From: Algoriphagus halophilus
GTDB taxonomy: Bacteria > Bacteroidota > Bacteroidia > Cytophagales > Cyclobacteriaceae
NCBI RefSeq assembly: GCF_900129785.1
Contig: NZ_FSRC01000001.1
Location: 2,418,001-2,482,000 of the forward strand
Length of the DNA: 64,000 nt
Reading direction: 5' to 3'
Positions 25,857-34,928 of the stretch are shown in pieces. The translations under genes were made by a program, and so were the position numbers. Below the pieces are notes generated by a model. It had not been told where the DNA came from. It saw only the letters and a program-made list of their open reading frames with translations, and searched no databases. The first letter of the stretch is position 1. Each line of letters begins with the position of its first letter.

Positions 25857-26937
25857 TTTCTTGATGTAGCTTGATGTATTGCTTGATGTAAAGAATGAAA
25901 ATAAAGATCAGCCCAAAAACAAAACCTAAGGTGATGCTGAATGCCAACGTCAATAGTAGGTTTGGAGCAATAGGCCTATTTGGTATAATAGGGGGTTCAA
26001 TCTCCGTAAATATGGGCTTTTGATTGTTCAATTCAATTTTTGAGGTTTCTAACTCTTTTGCAATGGTTCTATATAATTCAAACTTTAGGTTATATTCCGA
26101 ATTTAAGTTTTGCTCTATGGCCTTCATACTTTCCAAAAACAAGCCTTGATTCCTTTCCCTAAAAGTAGTCAAGGCGTTTTGAGCTTCTTTAAAACCTTCC
26201 TCGCTTTTTTGGTATTGAACTTCTAAATATTGAACCTGACTTTTTTGCTTTTCTTGAAGATATCTAGTGGAATATTCTACTAATAAATCTTTTACCATTT
26301 TGGAAAATTGGAATGCCAAATTTGGTTCTGGCATGGTAGTAGAAATGATTAATAACCTACCCTCAGAACTTGCAGTGATCCGCTCAGAAATTCGATACAA
26401 AACATACATCTCCATCGGTTCATACTTTGTTCTGTTTTCCATTTTGATAGAATCTCTATCACTATCATTTACTTGAATACCTGGTTTAAAAACTGAAAGC
26501 GGGCTTTTTATAAACTTGTAAATTTCATTATCAGGTCTTGTTTCCACGAAATATTTGAAAAGAGAAACTGAATCTGGATAGATTTCAGATTTAATTTTTG
26601 AATTCATCAAATCCTCCAAAAATGGCTTGCTCTGCAAGATCATAGGATATAGTGCAGGATCCAACGTGGCCAATTCCGCTGAGGAACCTGGAACGGCAAA
26701 CCCTGCCACCTGTGCCAAGGACCCTAAACCTCCGGCAGAACTTGTGTTTTGGCTTTCTACCAATAAAATCGTCTCTGAAGAAAATGAGGTTGGAGTAGAA
26801 ATATAATAAGCAAGCCCTATCAGTATAAAGATTACAATGGTAGCTATCAGTACTTTCAGCTTAGCTTTACCTAATTTCACTAAGTTGAGAAGTGTAAAAT
26901 CATTTTTTAGCAGGATAGTATTTAGTTGATTTTTCAT
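25846..26937 (-). CDS. Wzz-type chain-length determinant (no kinase domain)
   Basis: A 363-residue polysaccharide co-polymerase. One span lies at about 29-47 and a second at about 328-352, with a periplasmic coiled-coil domain between them (220-310). A proline-rich motif (PIIPNRPIAPN) precedes the second span, as in Wzz/Wzc proteins. No Walker motifs follow, in contrast to the Wzc protein of operon I. It would set chain length of the operon II polymer. Whether it borrows the operon I kinase is unknown. Confidence 0.88.
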   Translation of the reverse strand: MKNQLNTILLKNDFTLLNLVKLGKAKLKVLIATIVIFILIGLAYYISTPTSFSSETILLVESQNTSSAGGLGSLAQVAGFAVPGSSAELATLDPALYPMILQSKPFLEDLMNSKIKSEIYPDSVSLFKYFVETRPDNEIYKFIKSPLSVFKPGIQVNDSDRDSIKMENRTKYEPMEMYVLYRISERITASSEGRLLIISTTMPEPNLAFQFSKMVKDLLVEYSTRYLQEKQKSQVQYLEVQYQKSEEGFKEAQNALTTFRERNQGLFLESMKAIEQNLNSEYNLKFELYRTIAKELETSKIELNNQKPIFTEIEPPIIPNRPIAPNLLLTLAFSITLGFVFGLIFIFILYIKQYIKLHQEIEA

Positions 26938-26986
26938 AGAATAAAATTCTGATTTACGAAATCCTGATCTCTTTGAACATGTCTTT

Positions 26987-27856
26987 TCATTCTCTTTCTG
27001 CTTTTTTATGACCCAAGTCCAATTTCAACATTTCCTTCATCCCAATGCATTCTACATACCAGGTGGCAAAAAACAGCTTAGTTCTTTCTGATAAACTTAG
27101 ATTAGGATAACCAAAGATAGAAACATGAGGCCTGATAAAATGTAGTCCGAAAAGGAGTTTTTGCTTGGGAGTATAGAATTTATAAAATCTGGAATACATA
27201 CCTCCAATCGTCCTTTTCTTTTTCTTAATTAGTTCATGTAGATTTTTTCTAGAGGGGTGAGCCACTACCACATCATGACCATATCCCATTTTGAATCCAC
27301 CGTCTGTTGCCCGCTTTGTCCATTCAAAATCACCTCCAGACATCAGTGTTTCATTAAACTTCCCGATTGTTTCTATGACTGATTTTTTACAAATCAGATT
27401 GGCAGTCACACTCTGACCTTTTTGAGTCACATTTTTAAATTGATTAAAAGAAAAGGCTTGTTCGTAAATAAATGCCAAATGGTTTCCTCCTTCGGGTTTA
27501 AAAAGCGTCATCCTTCCTCCCACCAGATCAAACCCCTTCTCTATTTCCTTGACCCCATTTTCTAACCAATGGTTGGATGGAAGGCAATCAGAATCAGTAA
27601 AGGCAATTAAATCAGACTGAACTTCAGCTATCCCTTTATTTCTGGCAGCATAAGAGCCCGGTTTGGCTTCTTCCAACACCCTTAAATTTCCTTCAAAAGG
27701 CAAATCTGGAATCGGTGATCCTGGCTTATTGTTAATAATCAATACTTCAAACCGGTGTTTTTCAAAGGTCTGTTGATTCAAAGCCTGGAGACAGGCTTTG
27801 AGAAGCTCCCAATTCTCATAGGTGGGAATGATCACTGATAGCTCCACCTGTGACAT
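26987..27856 (-). CDS. GT2 family glycosyltransferase
   Basis: A GT-A glycosyltransferase. The frame can be extended to 27934, but that overlaps the upstream gene by 79 bases. The ATG at 27856 overlaps the upstream stop by one base (TGATG) and begins MSQVELSVIIPTYENWELL, the canonical first strand, so I choose it (289 residues). Further motifs are EVLIINNKPGSP, SYAARNKGIAEVQSD and the metal-binding FTDSDCLPSNHW, then FNETLMSGGDFEWTKRA. It resembles the gene at 21283-22149 and may be a paralogue. Confidence 0.87.
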   Translation of the reverse strand: MSQVELSVIIPTYENWELLKACLQALNQQTFEKHRFEVLIINNKPGSPIPDLPFEGNLRVLEEAKPGSYAARNKGIAEVQSDLIAFTDSDCLPSNHWLENGVKEIEKGFDLVGGRMTLFKPEGGNHLAFIYEQAFSFNQFKNVTQKGQSVTANLICKKSVIETIGKFNETLMSGGDFEWTKRATDGGFKMGYGHDVVVAHPSRKNLHELIKKKKRTIGGMYSRFYKFYTPKQKLLFGLHFIRPHVSIFGYPNLSLSERTKLFFATWYVECIGMKEMLKLDLGHKKAERE

Positions 27857-28716
27857 CAAAACTTCAATTTTAAAATCATGATTGAATAGGAGAACGCAAG
27901 CCCCCAAAACTGATTTTTCAAGCTTTTCTTCCAAAGCATGATTATTTCAGGTTTGCAATACTTGAAGATATCCTGATTAAACTTTCCTCCAGAATTTGAG
28001 CGCAGGGAATCATAAAACCGGAACTTAGAAATCAGGTGCTTTTTTAAATCACCTTCATCGTAGTTGGATTGGATGGAGTTCTCATGCATCCTCCTATAGC
28101 AATGGACATGATCAAATACCTTAAACCTTGGTCTGGATAAAATCAGCCTACTATAGAATTCCCGTTCCTGCCTTCTTTCCAATTTTTCGCTGAAATGGAT
28201 GGGAAACTTCGCTAGGAAATTCCGTTTAAATAGTGGTCCGGGGGTAAGAAAGAAAATTTGATAGGTCAAAAAATCCTGTATGAAGTTGTTGGAATGAAGA
28301 CTGTATTCTGGAGCCAAAAACGCTCCATTTTTGAAAAACTTACCCATCTTGGTAACCACAAAATCAAGTTCTTTTCCTGCACTTAGTAATTCAACTTTTT
28401 CCTTAATCATGTTTTGGAGCATCAGATCATCGGAGTCGAAATATTGAATGAATTCTCCCTTTGATTGTTCGAAACCAAAATTCCTGCAGGCACAACCTCC
28501 TTTTACTCTATCGTTTGGCCTGGAATAAACCCTAAATCTCGGATCCGCTTTGCTGTATTCCTCTAATACTTTAAAACTGTCATCCGTGGAGTGATCATCT
28601 ACCAGCACACACTCCCAATCCGTAAAAGTTTGCGCTTTGATCGAATCCAACGTTTCCGAAATCAAGTCAGATCGGTTGTAAACGGGAATAATTATCGAAA
28701 CCAGAGGGGAATGCAC
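27856..28716 (-). CDS. GT2 family glycosyltransferase
   Basis: A 286-residue GT-A enzyme. It has VSIIIPVYNRSDLISETLDS, CVLVDDHSTDDSFKV, ACRNFGFEQSKGEFIQYF and the metal-binding DSDDLML. It is ten bases downstream of the flippase gene and overlaps the next glycosyltransferase by one base. Similarity of the first 120 residues to the GT2 at 24849-25856 suggests a common origin. Confidence 0.88.
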   Translation of the reverse strand: MHSPLVSIIIPVYNRSDLISETLDSIKAQTFTDWECVLVDDHSTDDSFKVLEEYSKADPRFRVYSRPNDRVKGGCACRNFGFEQSKGEFIQYFDSDDLMLQNMIKEKVELLSAGKELDFVVTKMGKFFKNGAFLAPEYSLHSNNFIQDFLTYQIFFLTPGPLFKRNFLAKFPIHFSEKLERRQEREFYSRLILSRPRFKVFDHVHCYRRMHENSIQSNYDEGDLKKHLISKFRFYDSLRSNSGGKFNQDIFKYCKPEIIMLWKKSLKNQFWGLAFSYSIMILKLKF

Positions 28717-28726
28717 TTCTAAATTT

Positions 28727-30154
28727 TTAGCTGGACTTGAGTGAGGAAAAGTGTTTTATATCCTTTTTTATTTCACCTTTCAACCCAAAGAGATAAACAA
28801 CAGCCATTAAAATAAAGGTGATGAAATAATGGAGCCCCAGGACCTCTCTAGATAGGATTCCTATAAGAATCATGGCGACAATGAAGAACCATGTCTTTTT
28901 CATGAATGCAAAGACTTCTCGATAATCCAACCCTATGAATCGCTTTAAAATAAAGACTCCAATCACCACTTCTGTGGATTTGTTAATGAGAATTGCGATG
29001 GATGCTCCATTGATCCCATAGTAATAAATACCGATGGTGAGCATTGGAATAAAAATAAAAACTGCTTTGAAGAGTTGAAGTTTAAATTCCACATCTGCTC
29101 TCCCGATCCCTCTTAATAGCACGGTATAACTATTAGCCATCATATGAATGAGGATGGATAGAGAGATGATTTTCAATGGAAAAACAGCTTCCAGCCATTT
29201 TTCTCCAAATCCATACCTGATTACTTCTTCTCCCAACACCACAAAAACTGCCATGATAGGACTAATAATCATACTGTTGTATTTCAATACATTGAGGTAA
29301 TTTTTCTTGATTTCTGCCGGATTATCCTGGATGGTGGAATAAACAGGAAACATCACCTTGTTTATGATTTGAAGTACTTGACTTCTGAACGTATCGGTAA
29401 GTATGAATGCAAACGTGTAAATACCTAGGTAATAGGCCCCCACCCATTTTCCTATTAGTAAATAATCGATTTTTGTGATGAGGTTGTTAAAAAATTTAGT
29501 GCCCGTAAAATAGAAGCCGAATCCAAAAATCTTATTGAAATCCTCTTTTTCCCAAATGAATTTTGGCGTCCATTTCGTGGCATGCATAAACAGTGGAATG
29601 GCTACAATAAATCCTGCCACTGAATTAAAAACCAAAGACCAATACCCTGCCCCTAAAAGCGCCAACGTAATCGATAATACCCCGGAAAACACATTGGAAA
29701 TATTACTGATGATGGCCATTTTCTTAAAGTCCATGATCCTGGTCAGCTGGACTTTGTGGATGACAATAATGGAGTTAGAAATAATCCCAACAGACATCAC
29801 TGGAATGATCTGCAACAAAACGGGTTCTTCGTAAAAACTTGCCGCCAATGGAGCCACGATAAAGGCAACAGCCAAATAGGTAAGAAGAGACCACCCTAAA
29901 TTGGTCCAAAATGCGGTGTATAATAGGTTAGGGGTATAATCCGTCTCCTTTTTTTGAATCAGTGCCGCCCCAAATCCTAGGTCATTGAACACCTCTACAA
30001 AACTGATAAACACGATCGCCATCCCTACTACCCCAAATTCCTCGGGTACCAAGAGTTTTGCTAAAATCAACTTGATGATAAAAGCAAAGGATTTGTTTAT
30101 GATCAATTGGAGGGCATTCCAAAATACCCCTTTAATTATCTTTTTCTGTCCCAA
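28727..30154 (-). CDS. Wzx-type flippase (MOP superfamily, WzxC-like)
   Basis: A 475-residue membrane protein with about 12-14 spans. The start (KGVFWNALQLIINKSFAFII) and the next segment (LAKLLVPEEFGVVGMAIVFI), followed by FNDLGFGAALIQKK, are typical of the polysaccharide transporter family that includes WzxC. It would flip the undecaprenyl-linked repeat unit of operon II. It follows the acetyltransferase gene by six bases. A start at 30154 fits the family. Confidence 0.9.
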   Translation of the reverse strand: MGQKKIIKGVFWNALQLIINKSFAFIIKLILAKLLVPEEFGVVGMAIVFISFVEVFNDLGFGAALIQKKETDYTPNLLYTAFWTNLGWSLLTYLAVAFIVAPLAASFYEEPVLLQIIPVMSVGIISNSIIVIHKVQLTRIMDFKKMAIISNISNVFSGVLSITLALLGAGYWSLVFNSVAGFIVAIPLFMHATKWTPKFIWEKEDFNKIFGFGFYFTGTKFFNNLITKIDYLLIGKWVGAYYLGIYTFAFILTDTFRSQVLQIINKVMFPVYSTIQDNPAEIKKNYLNVLKYNSMIISPIMAVFVVLGEEVIRYGFGEKWLEAVFPLKIISLSILIHMMANSYTVLLRGIGRADVEFKLQLFKAVFIFIPMLTIGIYYYGINGASIAILINKSTEVVIGVFILKRFIGLDYREVFAFMKKTWFFIVAMILIGILSREVLGLHYFITFILMAVVYLFGLKGEIKKDIKHFSSLKSS

Positions 30155-30160
30155 CGCTCC

Positions 30161-30766
30161 TTATTTTGCCGGTATTCCTTTGATCACCATTCCTTTTCCA
30201 AAAAAACTTTTGGTTACCACTGCTCCAGCTCCCACGATTACTTCATCGCCCAATTCTACTCCGGGAAGGATCACTGCCCCAGCTCCAATCCTGCATTTCT
30301 TTCCAATTTTCGAGGCGCCCAATAACATGGCCCCGGGACCTATTTCACTGAATTCTCCCACTGTACTTTCATGGTGCACACTGGCCCTGGTATTGATCAG
30401 CACACCTGTGCCAATGCGGGTCAAGGGCCCAATAAAACTGAATGGAAAAACATCAAACTGAAACTGGTGAATATCCTCTTTCAACGATGAACTGCCATGG
30501 AGCCCGGTATAAATCCCACCAAGATTCGTCAATAAATGGTATAGCTTTTCTCTATGGATTGGATTACCCACCCCCAGCATGAACCGGGGATCCTTTTGGA
30601 AGGCTTCCTTCAATTGCTCCTCCCCACAAATCAATATAGGATGCTCCTCCAGATTTTTGTTGGATGGATGTTCATCAAAAAAAATGATTTCTGAATCGGC
30701 AATACCTTCCTGTATGAGGCAATATTTCAATTCATGGCCATGTCCTCCAGCCCCAGCTATTACCAT
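30161..30766 (-). CDS. PglD/NeuD-like sugar O/N-acetyltransferase (left-handed beta-helix)
   Basis: A 201-residue protein. The N-terminal part has the small Rossmann-like nucleotide-binding domain of PglD/NeuD (MVIAGAGGHGHELKYCLIQE). The C-terminal part shows hexapeptide repeats (IGTGVLINTRASVHHESTVG, IGPGAMLLGASKIGKKCRIG), which form a left-handed beta-helix that binds acetyl-CoA. PglD acetylates UDP-4-amino sugars and NeuD acetylates sialic acid. Neither a 4-aminotransferase nor sialic acid synthase is adjacent, so the acceptor is open. It lies between ugd and the flippase gene. Confidence 0.87.
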   Translation of the reverse strand: MVIAGAGGHGHELKYCLIQEGIADSEIIFFDEHPSNKNLEEHPILICGEEQLKEAFQKDPRFMLGVGNPIHREKLYHLLTNLGGIYTGLHGSSSLKEDIHQFQFDVFPFSFIGPLTRIGTGVLINTRASVHHESTVGEFSEIGPGAMLLGASKIGKKCRIGAGAVILPGVELGDEVIVGAGAVVTKSFFGKGMVIKGIPAK

Positions 30767-30793
30767 ATATTTATATGCAATAAGACATAGTTA

Positions 30794-30819
30794 TGCCCCT
30801 GAGAAAGAACCCAGGGGCA
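30794..30819 (-). repeat. GC-rich intercistronic hairpin between ugd and the acetyltransferase gene
   Basis: TGCCCCTG at 30794-30801 pairs with CAGGGGCA at 30812-30819 around a ten-base loop. On the minus strand no U-run follows, so it is not a standard terminator. It sits in the 60-base gap, the largest interruption in the first part of operon II, and could protect or set the end of an upstream mRNA fragment. Confidence 0.5.
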
Positions 30820-30826
30820 ATTATTA

Positions 30827-32146
30827 TTACTTCGATCCGATATTGTATACCTCAAACCCAAGAGTATTCAAGTATTTTCTATCATAGATATTTCTACCAT
30901 CGAATATCACTTTGTTTTTTAGGAGTTTGGATACTACATCCCAACTTGGAATTCTGAACTCTGACCATTCGGTCACGAGCAACAAGGCATCAGCATCCAC
31001 CAATGCATCATAAGAATCCTTACAATAAGTCACCTTATCAAACAGGTAATGTTCCTTCGCCTCTTCCATGGCAACGGGGTCGTAAGCCCTCACGCTTGCT
31101 CCTGCTGCTCTTAACTCATCAATGATCACCGCAGCCGGTGCTTCCCTCATGTCATCGGTATTGGGCTTAAAGCTCAACCCCCACATGGCAAACGTCATTC
31201 CGCTTAGATCCTCTCCAAAATGTGCTTTTACTTTATTGGCCAACACATGCTTCTGGTCATCATTCACGTCTTCCACAGCCTGAAGGACTCTCAGATCATA
31301 TCCATATTGTTTGGCTGTCTTGATAATGGCTTTGACATCCTTAGGGAAACAGGATCCACCATATCCCACACCAGGGTAAATGAATTTATTTCCAATTCTT
31401 GGATCTGTTCCAATTCCTCTTCTAACCATATTGGCATCCGCTCCTACTTTCTCACATAGGTTGGCAATGTCGTTCATGAAAGAAATTTTTGTCGCCAACA
31501 TGGCATTTGCCGCATACTTGGTCATTTCTGCTGAAGGAATATCCATATAGATGATTCGCTCTCCACTCAACTGAAACGGCTTATACAAACGCTTCATGAT
31601 CTCCTCTGCACGGGTATCATCCACTCCGATGACAATTCTATCAGGTTTTAAGAAATCCTCCACGGCAGCTCCTTCTTTTAGGAACTCAGGGTTTGAAGCT
31701 ACTGCAAAAGGAAGATCAGATCCTCTTTGATCCAAGGCATTTTTGATGGCCCCTCTTACCTTTTCCCCAGTAGTCACTGGCACCGTACTTTTGGTAGCTA
31801 CTACAATATAATCTGACATCTTTTGGCCAATCTCATCAGCCACTGCCAATACATATTTTAAATCCGCAGAACCATCTTCTCCCGGAGGGGTACCCACTGC
31901 GATAAATGCAACAGATGCTCCTTGAATGGCTTCCCCTAAGTCTGTGCTGAAGTGTAATCTTCCACTTTTATAATTTCGAACCACAATTTCTTCTAGACCA
32001 GGTTCATAAATGGGCATGATCCCATTCTTTAACTTCTCGATTTTCTTTTGGTCAATGTCCACACAGGTAACTTCGATACCTACGTCAGCAAAACAAGCTC
32101 CTGACACCAGGCCCACATAGCCGGTACCAACTACTGCAATTTTCAT
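30827..32146 (-). CDS. ugd: UDP-glucose 6-dehydrogenase
   Basis: A 439-residue UDP-glucose/GDP-mannose dehydrogenase family enzyme. The NAD loop is MKIAVVGTGYVGLVSGACFA, and the substrate/catalytic region is FIYPGVGYGGSCFPKDVKAI with catalytic C266. The region MTKYAANAMLATKISFMNDI matches UDP-glucose dehydrogenases and differs from the TviB-type gene in operon I. It oxidises UDP-glucose to UDP-glucuronate with two NAD+. The product predicts a uronic acid in the operon II polymer. It starts 18 bases after the SLBB protein gene. Confidence 0.93.
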   Translation of the reverse strand: MKIAVVGTGYVGLVSGACFADVGIEVTCVDIDQKKIEKLKNGIMPIYEPGLEEIVVRNYKSGRLHFSTDLGEAIQGASVAFIAVGTPPGEDGSADLKYVLAVADEIGQKMSDYIVVATKSTVPVTTGEKVRGAIKNALDQRGSDLPFAVASNPEFLKEGAAVEDFLKPDRIVIGVDDTRAEEIMKRLYKPFQLSGERIIYMDIPSAEMTKYAANAMLATKISFMNDIANLCEKVGADANMVRRGIGTDPRIGNKFIYPGVGYGGSCFPKDVKAIIKTAKQYGYDLRVLQAVEDVNDDQKHVLANKVKAHFGEDLSGMTFAMWGLSFKPNTDDMREAPAAVIIDELRAAGASVRAYDPVAMEEAKEHYLFDKVTYCKDSYDALVDADALLLVTEWSEFRIPSWDVVSKLLKNKVIFDGRNIYDRKYLNTLGFEVYNIGSK

Positions 32147-32164
32147 AAAATTATTCCTTAAATA

Positions 32165-34822
32165 TTAATTTAATAATCGATCAACAAGGATCCCTAACGT
32201 TGCTAAACTTGAAGCAAGTCCTATCCAACCTGCTGCATTCAGTCTATTTCTCTGAGGTTTTTTGGGTACTACAATTTCAGCACCAGGTTCCAGCTCAGGG
32301 TAAAAATTTATCCCCAAAAAGTTATGCGTCCGTTTGGCATCCCCGTTCGCATAAATCACATAGGTTTTAGATTTTCTAGCCTCTTCCGTGAATCCACCTG
32401 CTTTTGAAATGTAATTTTTTAAACTACTCTTTTTATTGTATCGGCTGGTAGTAGGTAACAACACCTCTCCTACCATCCTCACAGTTTGTAACTCTTTCGG
32501 TACCCGGATGATATCCCCTTCCAATAGAAATAAATCCTCATCTGAACCCGGGTTTTGCATAATTTTCTCCAAATCAATACCCACTAAATCCTGCTCTGAG
32601 ATTCTTACTTGATTGATCGTAGAGTCTAATGCTATTGTATCGTTTAAGCTAGTTGACTCAAACAGCTTCATTCTCTCCTGCTCCCTTTCCCTCAAGAGGC
32701 GCTCTTGCTCTTTTTGACTTAGCTTGGTGTTAATTCTTTCAAACATCAGTTCCTCCGCTTCATTGATGTTTCGGTTTCTTTCTGGATCCAGGTTATCCTT
32801 TAAATTTCTTAAAGAGCCTTCCTTCATCTCTTCCTCCGTCGGACCTTTATAGTATACGGTTCTTCTGATCAAACTTGCTCCTTTTGGATAGGCAAATTGA
32901 GTCAAACCACCTGCTCTTTTTATCACGTCAGAAATTCTTTCATCCGCTCCTGAAATCGCAAACTCTCCAGGGTGTACCACTTCGCCTTGCAAGGTGATTA
33001 ATTGCTCTCTTTCAAAACCGGGGCTTCTCCGAATAAAAACGTGATCAAAAGGCTTTAATGGCATGTTCGACTCCTCAGGAGTTAATTCTAAATTTGGATC
33101 TATTGACAGAGTGGAAATCTCTGCAATTTTTCCAGAACTTGGGTCTCTAACTCTTCGGGCAATTTCAATGGAAGCATTGGAGGCGGATTGCAATAATCCT
33201 CCGGATCTTAAAATCAGGTCTCCTACCGTCATATTAGAAGCAAATGGATAGGTTCCGGGAAAATTGATCTCTCCGGATATTTTGACATAATATTCCTCTT
33301 GAATATCATACCTACTTGGGATAAATAACAAATCCTCGTTTTGAAGCGTAATATCCGGTTTGGTACCATTCAAAATCCCCGCTAAATCCAAGGATTCGGC
33401 AGCAAGTGTCAAATCTGTACTTGTTCTATATAAAGTAGATCTATTGGTAAAGGCCTCTGGTTTTAATCCCTCAGCTTTCTCCACCAATCCTTTCACGGTT
33501 AGCTTGCCTTCTTCAAAGGAATATTCCCCTGGGCGATTGACAGATCCTGAAATCTGAACCCTATTTACAAATCGATCCAAGGCCTCTCCTATTAGAATTT
33601 CATCTCCATCTTGGAGAGGAAAGGAGTTAAATTGACTTGAGGAGACATCAATTACTTTTCGTTGATTATCCTCAATCCTTCTGATGGTCACTCGGTCTTT
33701 ATAAGCCAAGCTTTCAAAACCTCCTGTATAGATATATAAATCCGTTAAATGCTCTTCTGGCTTCACTTCGAATAATCCTTCTCTCCTAACAGGACCAATC
33801 ACTTCAACTCTAGCTTGGACAGGTGGAACAATCACCACATCATTATCCTGTAAGGTAATATTTGAACTCTGCTCCCCTTTGGAGAGGAATTCATAAATAT
33901 CTACTGTCGCTACTAATCTACTGTTTCTGTAAACTTGAATATTTCTGAATGCACCGTTCTCATTGGGTCCACCCGCCGCATACAAGCCATTGAAAACGGT
34001 GGCAAAAGAAGGCAAGGTATAGGTACCTGGTTTCGTCAACTCACCAACCATAGAAACTTTGATGGAGCGGATATTCCCCAATCGCAATTGGATAAATGTG
34101 TTGGGGTTTGCCCCATTCAGCCCAGAATATATTCTTCCCAAAGCAGTTTTGATTCTTGCTGTTGCTGCCTCTATGGTGGAGCCTCCTACCTGAATTGGCC
34201 CTATATTGGGCAGATAGACTCTTCCTTCTGGAGTCACATTCAAATCGAAAGACTGTTGAGATGCTCCGTAAACATCCAGTAATAACTGGTCTCCAGATCC
34301 AATCACATAGGATAAAGGAGTAGGAAGGTTGAGACTTGGAGAAAAATCTAAGTTTTTATTGTGGAATAACTTAAATCCAAAAATTTTCTTCTGAACTGGA
34401 GTTAAATCATAATAGGGGTCAGACCTTCTTAAAGAATCAAATACATCATTCCCGTCCCCTCCTACTACAGACCTCCCCGAGCCTACAGGGGTCACCCCGC
34501 TTTGAGGACTTACAGCCATTTGAAGTTGGTTGATCCTTTGCCTCAATTTTGCGGCTTCCACAGCAGGCATGCCTCTTTCTCTCGCCAAGGCTTCCAATTG
34601 ATTCACAGTCAACCCATTCGCCTCTGCCCGTTTTAGCAATTGCTCTAACTGAGCATCCGATAGATTATCCACTTTCAAGTTTTGGATATCCGAAAGATTT
34701 TGGGCCTGTACCACTAATCCTATCAAGAAAAACAGGATGGTAAACATAAAAACCCTGATATCTATTGTCTGATATCGCCTTCTAAAAGCATCTGAGATCA
34801 TTATATTTTCGGTGTTAACCAT
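32165..34822 (-). CDS. Large Wza-like polysaccharide export protein with multiple SLBB repeats
   Basis: An 885-residue exported protein. A signal segment at about 24-40 ends in VVQAQ. The poly-export domain begins at GSGDQLLLDVYGASQ (176-190). At least six SLBB-type repeats follow, recognisable by GELTKPGTYTL, GPVRREGLFEV, GSVNRPGEYSF, GEINFPGTYPF, GEVVHPGEFAI and GEVLLPTTSRY. A charged helical insertion rich in Glu/Arg/Gln (about 695-725) precedes the last repeat. A hydrophobic helix closes the protein (WIGLASSLATLGILVDRLL). ATGs at 34822 and 34801 are both possible starts. It would form the outer-membrane export pore for operon II; length is more than twice classical Wza. Confidence 0.9.
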   Translation of the reverse strand: MVNTENIMISDAFRRRYQTIDIRVFMFTILFFLIGLVVQAQNLSDIQNLKVDNLSDAQLEQLLKRAEANGLTVNQLEALARERGMPAVEAAKLRQRINQLQMAVSPQSGVTPVGSGRSVVGGDGNDVFDSLRRSDPYYDLTPVQKKIFGFKLFHNKNLDFSPSLNLPTPLSYVIGSGDQLLLDVYGASQQSFDLNVTPEGRVYLPNIGPIQVGGSTIEAATARIKTALGRIYSGLNGANPNTFIQLRLGNIRSIKVSMVGELTKPGTYTLPSFATVFNGLYAAGGPNENGAFRNIQVYRNSRLVATVDIYEFLSKGEQSSNITLQDNDVVIVPPVQARVEVIGPVRREGLFEVKPEEHLTDLYIYTGGFESLAYKDRVTIRRIEDNQRKVIDVSSSQFNSFPLQDGDEILIGEALDRFVNRVQISGSVNRPGEYSFEEGKLTVKGLVEKAEGLKPEAFTNRSTLYRTSTDLTLAAESLDLAGILNGTKPDITLQNEDLLFIPSRYDIQEEYYVKISGEINFPGTYPFASNMTVGDLILRSGGLLQSASNASIEIARRVRDPSSGKIAEISTLSIDPNLELTPEESNMPLKPFDHVFIRRSPGFEREQLITLQGEVVHPGEFAISGADERISDVIKRAGGLTQFAYPKGASLIRRTVYYKGPTEEEMKEGSLRNLKDNLDPERNRNINEAEELMFERINTKLSQKEQERLLREREQERMKLFESTSLNDTIALDSTINQVRISEQDLVGIDLEKIMQNPGSDEDLFLLEGDIIRVPKELQTVRMVGEVLLPTTSRYNKKSSLKNYISKAGGFTEEARKSKTYVIYANGDAKRTHNFLGINFYPELEPGAEIVVPKKPQRNRLNAAGWIGLASSLATLGILVDRLLN

Positions 34823-34861
34823 AAAGTATTTGCAATAAATTTTCCAAAATCAATTCGCCCG

Positions 34862-34885
34862 GGCTACAGCTTCGCCCTTTCAGTC
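34862..34885 (-). promoter_or_regulatory. JUMPStart/ops-like conserved leader element, copy 2
   Basis: On the minus strand it reads AAAGGGCGAAGCTG then TAGCC, near-identical to 19319-19341. It lies between the regulator stop (34929) and the SLBB gene start (34822), about 40 bases before the start codon. Both copies share a CYGAAAGG core that can fold as a small GAAA-capped stem, with the one substitution compatible with pairing (G-C to G-U). Confidence 0.5.
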
Positions 34886-34928
34886 ACAAATTTGTACTTA
34901 GCAATTGAACAATATCTTGTTGCAGGAT

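Noticed and set aside
30827..32146. Possibility that this dehydrogenase duplicates the one at 17943-19241
   Set aside because: The two share only the family fold. Signature regions place one with UDP-glucose dehydrogenases and the other with the TviB/WbpO branch.
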